Position numbers and translations under genes: made by a program
Shown: positions 5,227-7,188 of the stretch, piece by piece
Layout of the letters: every line of letters starts with the position of its first letter
Position numbering within the stretch: position 1 is the stretch's first letter
The notes under the pieces: generated by a model
What the model was told of the DNA's origin: nothing
Database searches by the model: none
The model's input: the letters and a program-made list of their open reading frames with translations, nothing else
Assembly (NCBI GenBank): GCA_027294815.1
Contig: JAPULP010000328.1
Coordinates: 1 to 7,188 of the forward strand
Reading direction: 5' to 3'
From: Gemmatimonadota bacterium
GTDB lineage: Bacteria > Gemmatimonadota > Gemmatimonadetes > Gemmatimonadales > GWC2-71-9
Length of the DNA: 7,188 nt

Positions 5227-7188
5227 TTAGTTAGTCGGGTAGAAACGTAAGTTGGATTTGGCCATCTGCAACAACACGGGGGCAGGCGCAAACCGATCGC
5301 CATACGCCTGCGCCAAGCGCTCGAGGGTGTCCACGATCCGCGCGGCGCCTACTTCATCCAATTGCCGCAGCGGACCACCTCTGAAGGGCGGATAACCGAT
5401 TCCATAAACCGCACCGATGTCGCCGTCACGAGGCGACCGGACGATCCCTTCTTCGACGGCACGGGCCGCCTCGTTCAACATCGCATAGACGAGACGCTTC
5501 TCGATATCTGCGTTGGGTACTGGGCGCGGGTCCTCGCCGAATAGCTCGTAGACCGAACGATCCACTTCTTTCCGCTTTCCCCTCTTGTAGCGGTAGAATC
5601 CACGCTTGGTCTTTCGGCCCAACCGCCCTGCATCGATCATTCGACCCAAGCCGTCCATCGGCGTCATTCGGTCTCCGTACGCCGAGTGCATCACGATGGA
5701 ACCTTTCTGGGCAACGTCCAGGCCAACTTCGTCGAGCAACGTAATGGGGCCAACGGGAAAACCGAAGTGCTTCATGATACGATCGATGTCTTCAATCGCG
5801 ACGCCCTCTTTCACCATCCGCCCCGCCTCGTTGAGATACGGGCTCAGGATCCGGTTTACCCAAAAACCAGGATGGTCTCGCACGACGATCACCGTTTTCC
5901 CCATTCGCCGTCCGAAATTCACAGATGTTACCGTGGTCCGGGGTTCGGTCTGATCTGTGACGATGATCTCCAAGAGGGGCATCTTTTGCACCGGGGAGAA
6001 AAAATGCATGCCGATGACGCGCCCGGGGTGGCGAGTGGCTTCCGCAATTCGCGCGATTGGAATCGTACTCGTATTGGAGGCCAGGATACAGGATTCGGAA
6101 ACCACAGCTTCCAATTCCCGAAACACCTGTTGCTTTACATCTAGATCCTCGAAGACCGCCTCGATGACGAGGTCCGCCCGCCCTAAGCCTGCCCAGTCTG
6201 CTCCTCCCGACAGGAGCGCATCGATGCGCCGGTACTCGTACCGCGTCATGCGTTTACGCTCGAGCCGTTCTCGAACGATTGCGCGTGCCACCCGCATTCC
6301 GTTGCTCACGCGCTCGAGATTCGTATCTCGGAGCCGAACGTCAACGCCGGCCCGCAACGCCGCCGTGCCGCCGATAGCCGCTCCCATGAACCCCGCCCCC
6401 GCCACAACCAAATTCTTGATCCCTCCCGCTTCGGTAACGGGGCCATCGACCCCCGGATCTTTTCGCAAAGCCGTATCGGCGAAAAAAATCTGAATGAGCT
6501 TGCGTGACACGTCACCGACGCCGAGTTCGGTAAAGTGTCTCGCTTCGCGATCCAAACCGGCCTCGACGCCGTATGTAAGTCCGTGCTGGACCGCATCGAG
6601 TGCCGCCATCGGAGCGGGGTAGTAACCGCCGGTCTTTTTCTTCACTTCCTTGGCTGCTTTGGAAAACACCACCCAGCGTCCGATGGGCGTTTTCTGCAAA
6701 ATCGCTGCTGTCAAACCACCATGCGAACGTCGGGGCTTCCAACCATCGGCGAGCTTCACTGCTGCCCTCACGGCAATCTGTTCGAGCATCGAAGGGTGAA
6801 CCAACTCGTCCACCATGCCGAGTCGGTGGGCTCTGCGCGCCGGGACAAACCTCCCCGGTGGAGCGAGGATGATCCCCAACGCCGCCGGCACACCGATGAG
6901 CCGGGGCAAACGTTGGCAACCACCTGCCGCAGGGATGATGCCGAGACTGACCTCAGGGAATCCCAGTTGAGTCTTTCGATGATCGGTAGCCACGCGATAC
7001 GTGCAGGCCAACGCCGTCTCGAGGCCGGCTCCCAGACACGCTCCGTGAATTGCAGCAACCACCGGTTTGTCCAACTGTTCGAACCGGTTCACGAGTTGTT
7101 GCCCGGAGCGTATCAATTGCAAAGCTTCGTCACTCGATCGCAATCGGACAAACTCGTCGATATCTGCGCCGGCGATAAACGTGTCGGG
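5227..7188 (-). CDS. fadJ: Fatty-oxidation complex alpha subunit FadJ-like (N-terminus cut by window edge)
   Basis: This is a bifunctional enoyl-CoA hydratase / 3-hydroxyacyl-CoA dehydrogenase of beta-oxidation, normally paired with a FadI/FadA thiolase. The frame stays open to the window edge; 653 residues are visible and about 50-60 are probably missing. The hydratase half shows FIAGADI (oxyanion loop, visible residues 4-10), GACLGAGLE with Glu57 and GFPE with Glu79, the two catalytic acids. The dehydrogenase half has the NAD Rossmann motif GAGFMG (264-269), NTSTIP, catalytic His395 in GMHFFSP and Glu407, then the DHPGFWVNRI segment and GFPVGPITLLDEVG. The tail DGDIGAVYGIGYPPFRGGP is typical. 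The segment order and wording fit E. coli FadJ more closely than FadB. Residues 109-115 (APPGRFV) replace the family's usual LTG-type turn and are two residues longer, apparently through compensating indels. The catalytic residues are intact. A TTG at 7143 is internal, not the start. Confidence 0.95.
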   Translation of the reverse strand, partial: PDTFIAGADIDEFVRLRSSDEALQLIRSGQQLVNRFEQLDKPVVAAIHGACLGAGLETALACTYRVATDHRKTQLGFPEVSLGIIPAAGGCQRLPRLIGVPAALGIILAPPGRFVPARRAHRLGMVDELVHPSMLEQIAVRAAVKLADGWKPRRSHGGLTAAILQKTPIGRWVVFSKAAKEVKKKTGGYYPAPMAALDAVQHGLTYGVEAGLDREARHFTELGVGDVSRKLIQIFFADTALRKDPGVDGPVTEAGGIKNLVVAGAGFMGAAIGGTAALRAGVDVRLRDTNLERVSNGMRVARAIVRERLERKRMTRYEYRRIDALLSGGADWAGLGRADLVIEAVFEDLDVKQQVFRELEAVVSESCILASNTSTIPIARIAEATRHPGRVIGMHFFSPVQKMPLLEIIVTDQTEPRTTVTSVNFGRRMGKTVIVVRDHPGFWVNRILSPYLNEAGRMVKEGVAIEDIDRIMKHFGFPVGPITLLDEVGLDVAQKGSIVMHSAYGDRMTPMDGLGRMIDAGRLGRKTKRGFYRYKRGKRKEVDRSVYELFGEDPRPVPNADIEKRLVYAMLNEAARAVEEGIVRSPRDGDIGAVYGIGYPPFRGGPLRQLDEVGAARIVDTLERLAQAYGDRFAPAPVLLQMAKSNLRFYPTN

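Noticed and set aside
6512..6919. Second minus-strand frame (135 aa) inside fadJ
   Set aside because: It overlaps fadJ in another frame. Only its short STGEV stretch resembles FadJ, which supports the compensated-indel finding and not a separate gene.

Overview
This 7.2 kb window is a compact bacterial chromosome segment in which every convincing gene lies on the minus strand. In order of transcription (right to left) it holds: a FadJ-type fatty-oxidation alpha subunit cut by the right edge; a 107-residue protein of unknown function; the ribosome-assembly GTPase RsgA, overlapping it; a heptamer inverted repeat; a DUF1015 protein; an 81-residue helical protein of unknown function; and a single-chain (alpha+beta fused) thiamine-diphosphate 2-oxoacid dehydrogenase E1. 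A second heptamer inverted repeat closes the left edge. There are no tRNAs, rRNAs, CRISPR arrays, transposases or phage genes, and no gene-free stretch over 300 bases.

The organism is a moderately GC-rich bacterium with aerobic-type acyl-CoA and branched-chain oxoacid catabolism. The fused E1 chain, the FadJ sequence style and the 7-bp-period inverted repeats between genes suggest a lineage such as Gemmatimonadota or another FCB/Acidobacteria-like group. This is an impression from sequence style, not a phylogenetic result.

The genes look like two transcription blocks. Block 1 (fadJ, 107-aa gene, rsgA) is tightly spaced, and the 107-aa stop codon lies inside the rsgA start region. Block 2 (DUF1015, 81-aa gene, fused E1) starts after the 118-bp heptamer repeat at 3821-3938. 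FadJ and the E1 could serve one catabolic theme: the E1/E2/E3 complex makes branched acyl-CoA from branched oxoacids, and FadJ performs the hydration and 3-hydroxyacyl oxidation steps of beta-oxidation. RsgA matures the 30S subunit and is functionally separate.

I do not see a wholly new multi-gene system. The points most worth a second look are: (1) two intergenic inverted repeats built from different degenerate heptamers but with the same layout, each absorbing the TAG stop codon of the upstream gene; (2) an apparent pair of compensating indels (+5 and +1) in the hydratase domain of FadJ that rewrites a conserved turn; (3) an rsgA whose best-supported start is CTG, with a perfect AGGAGG upstream; and (4) a 10-codon leader reading frame that looks like the out-of-frame N-terminus of the 107-aa protein.
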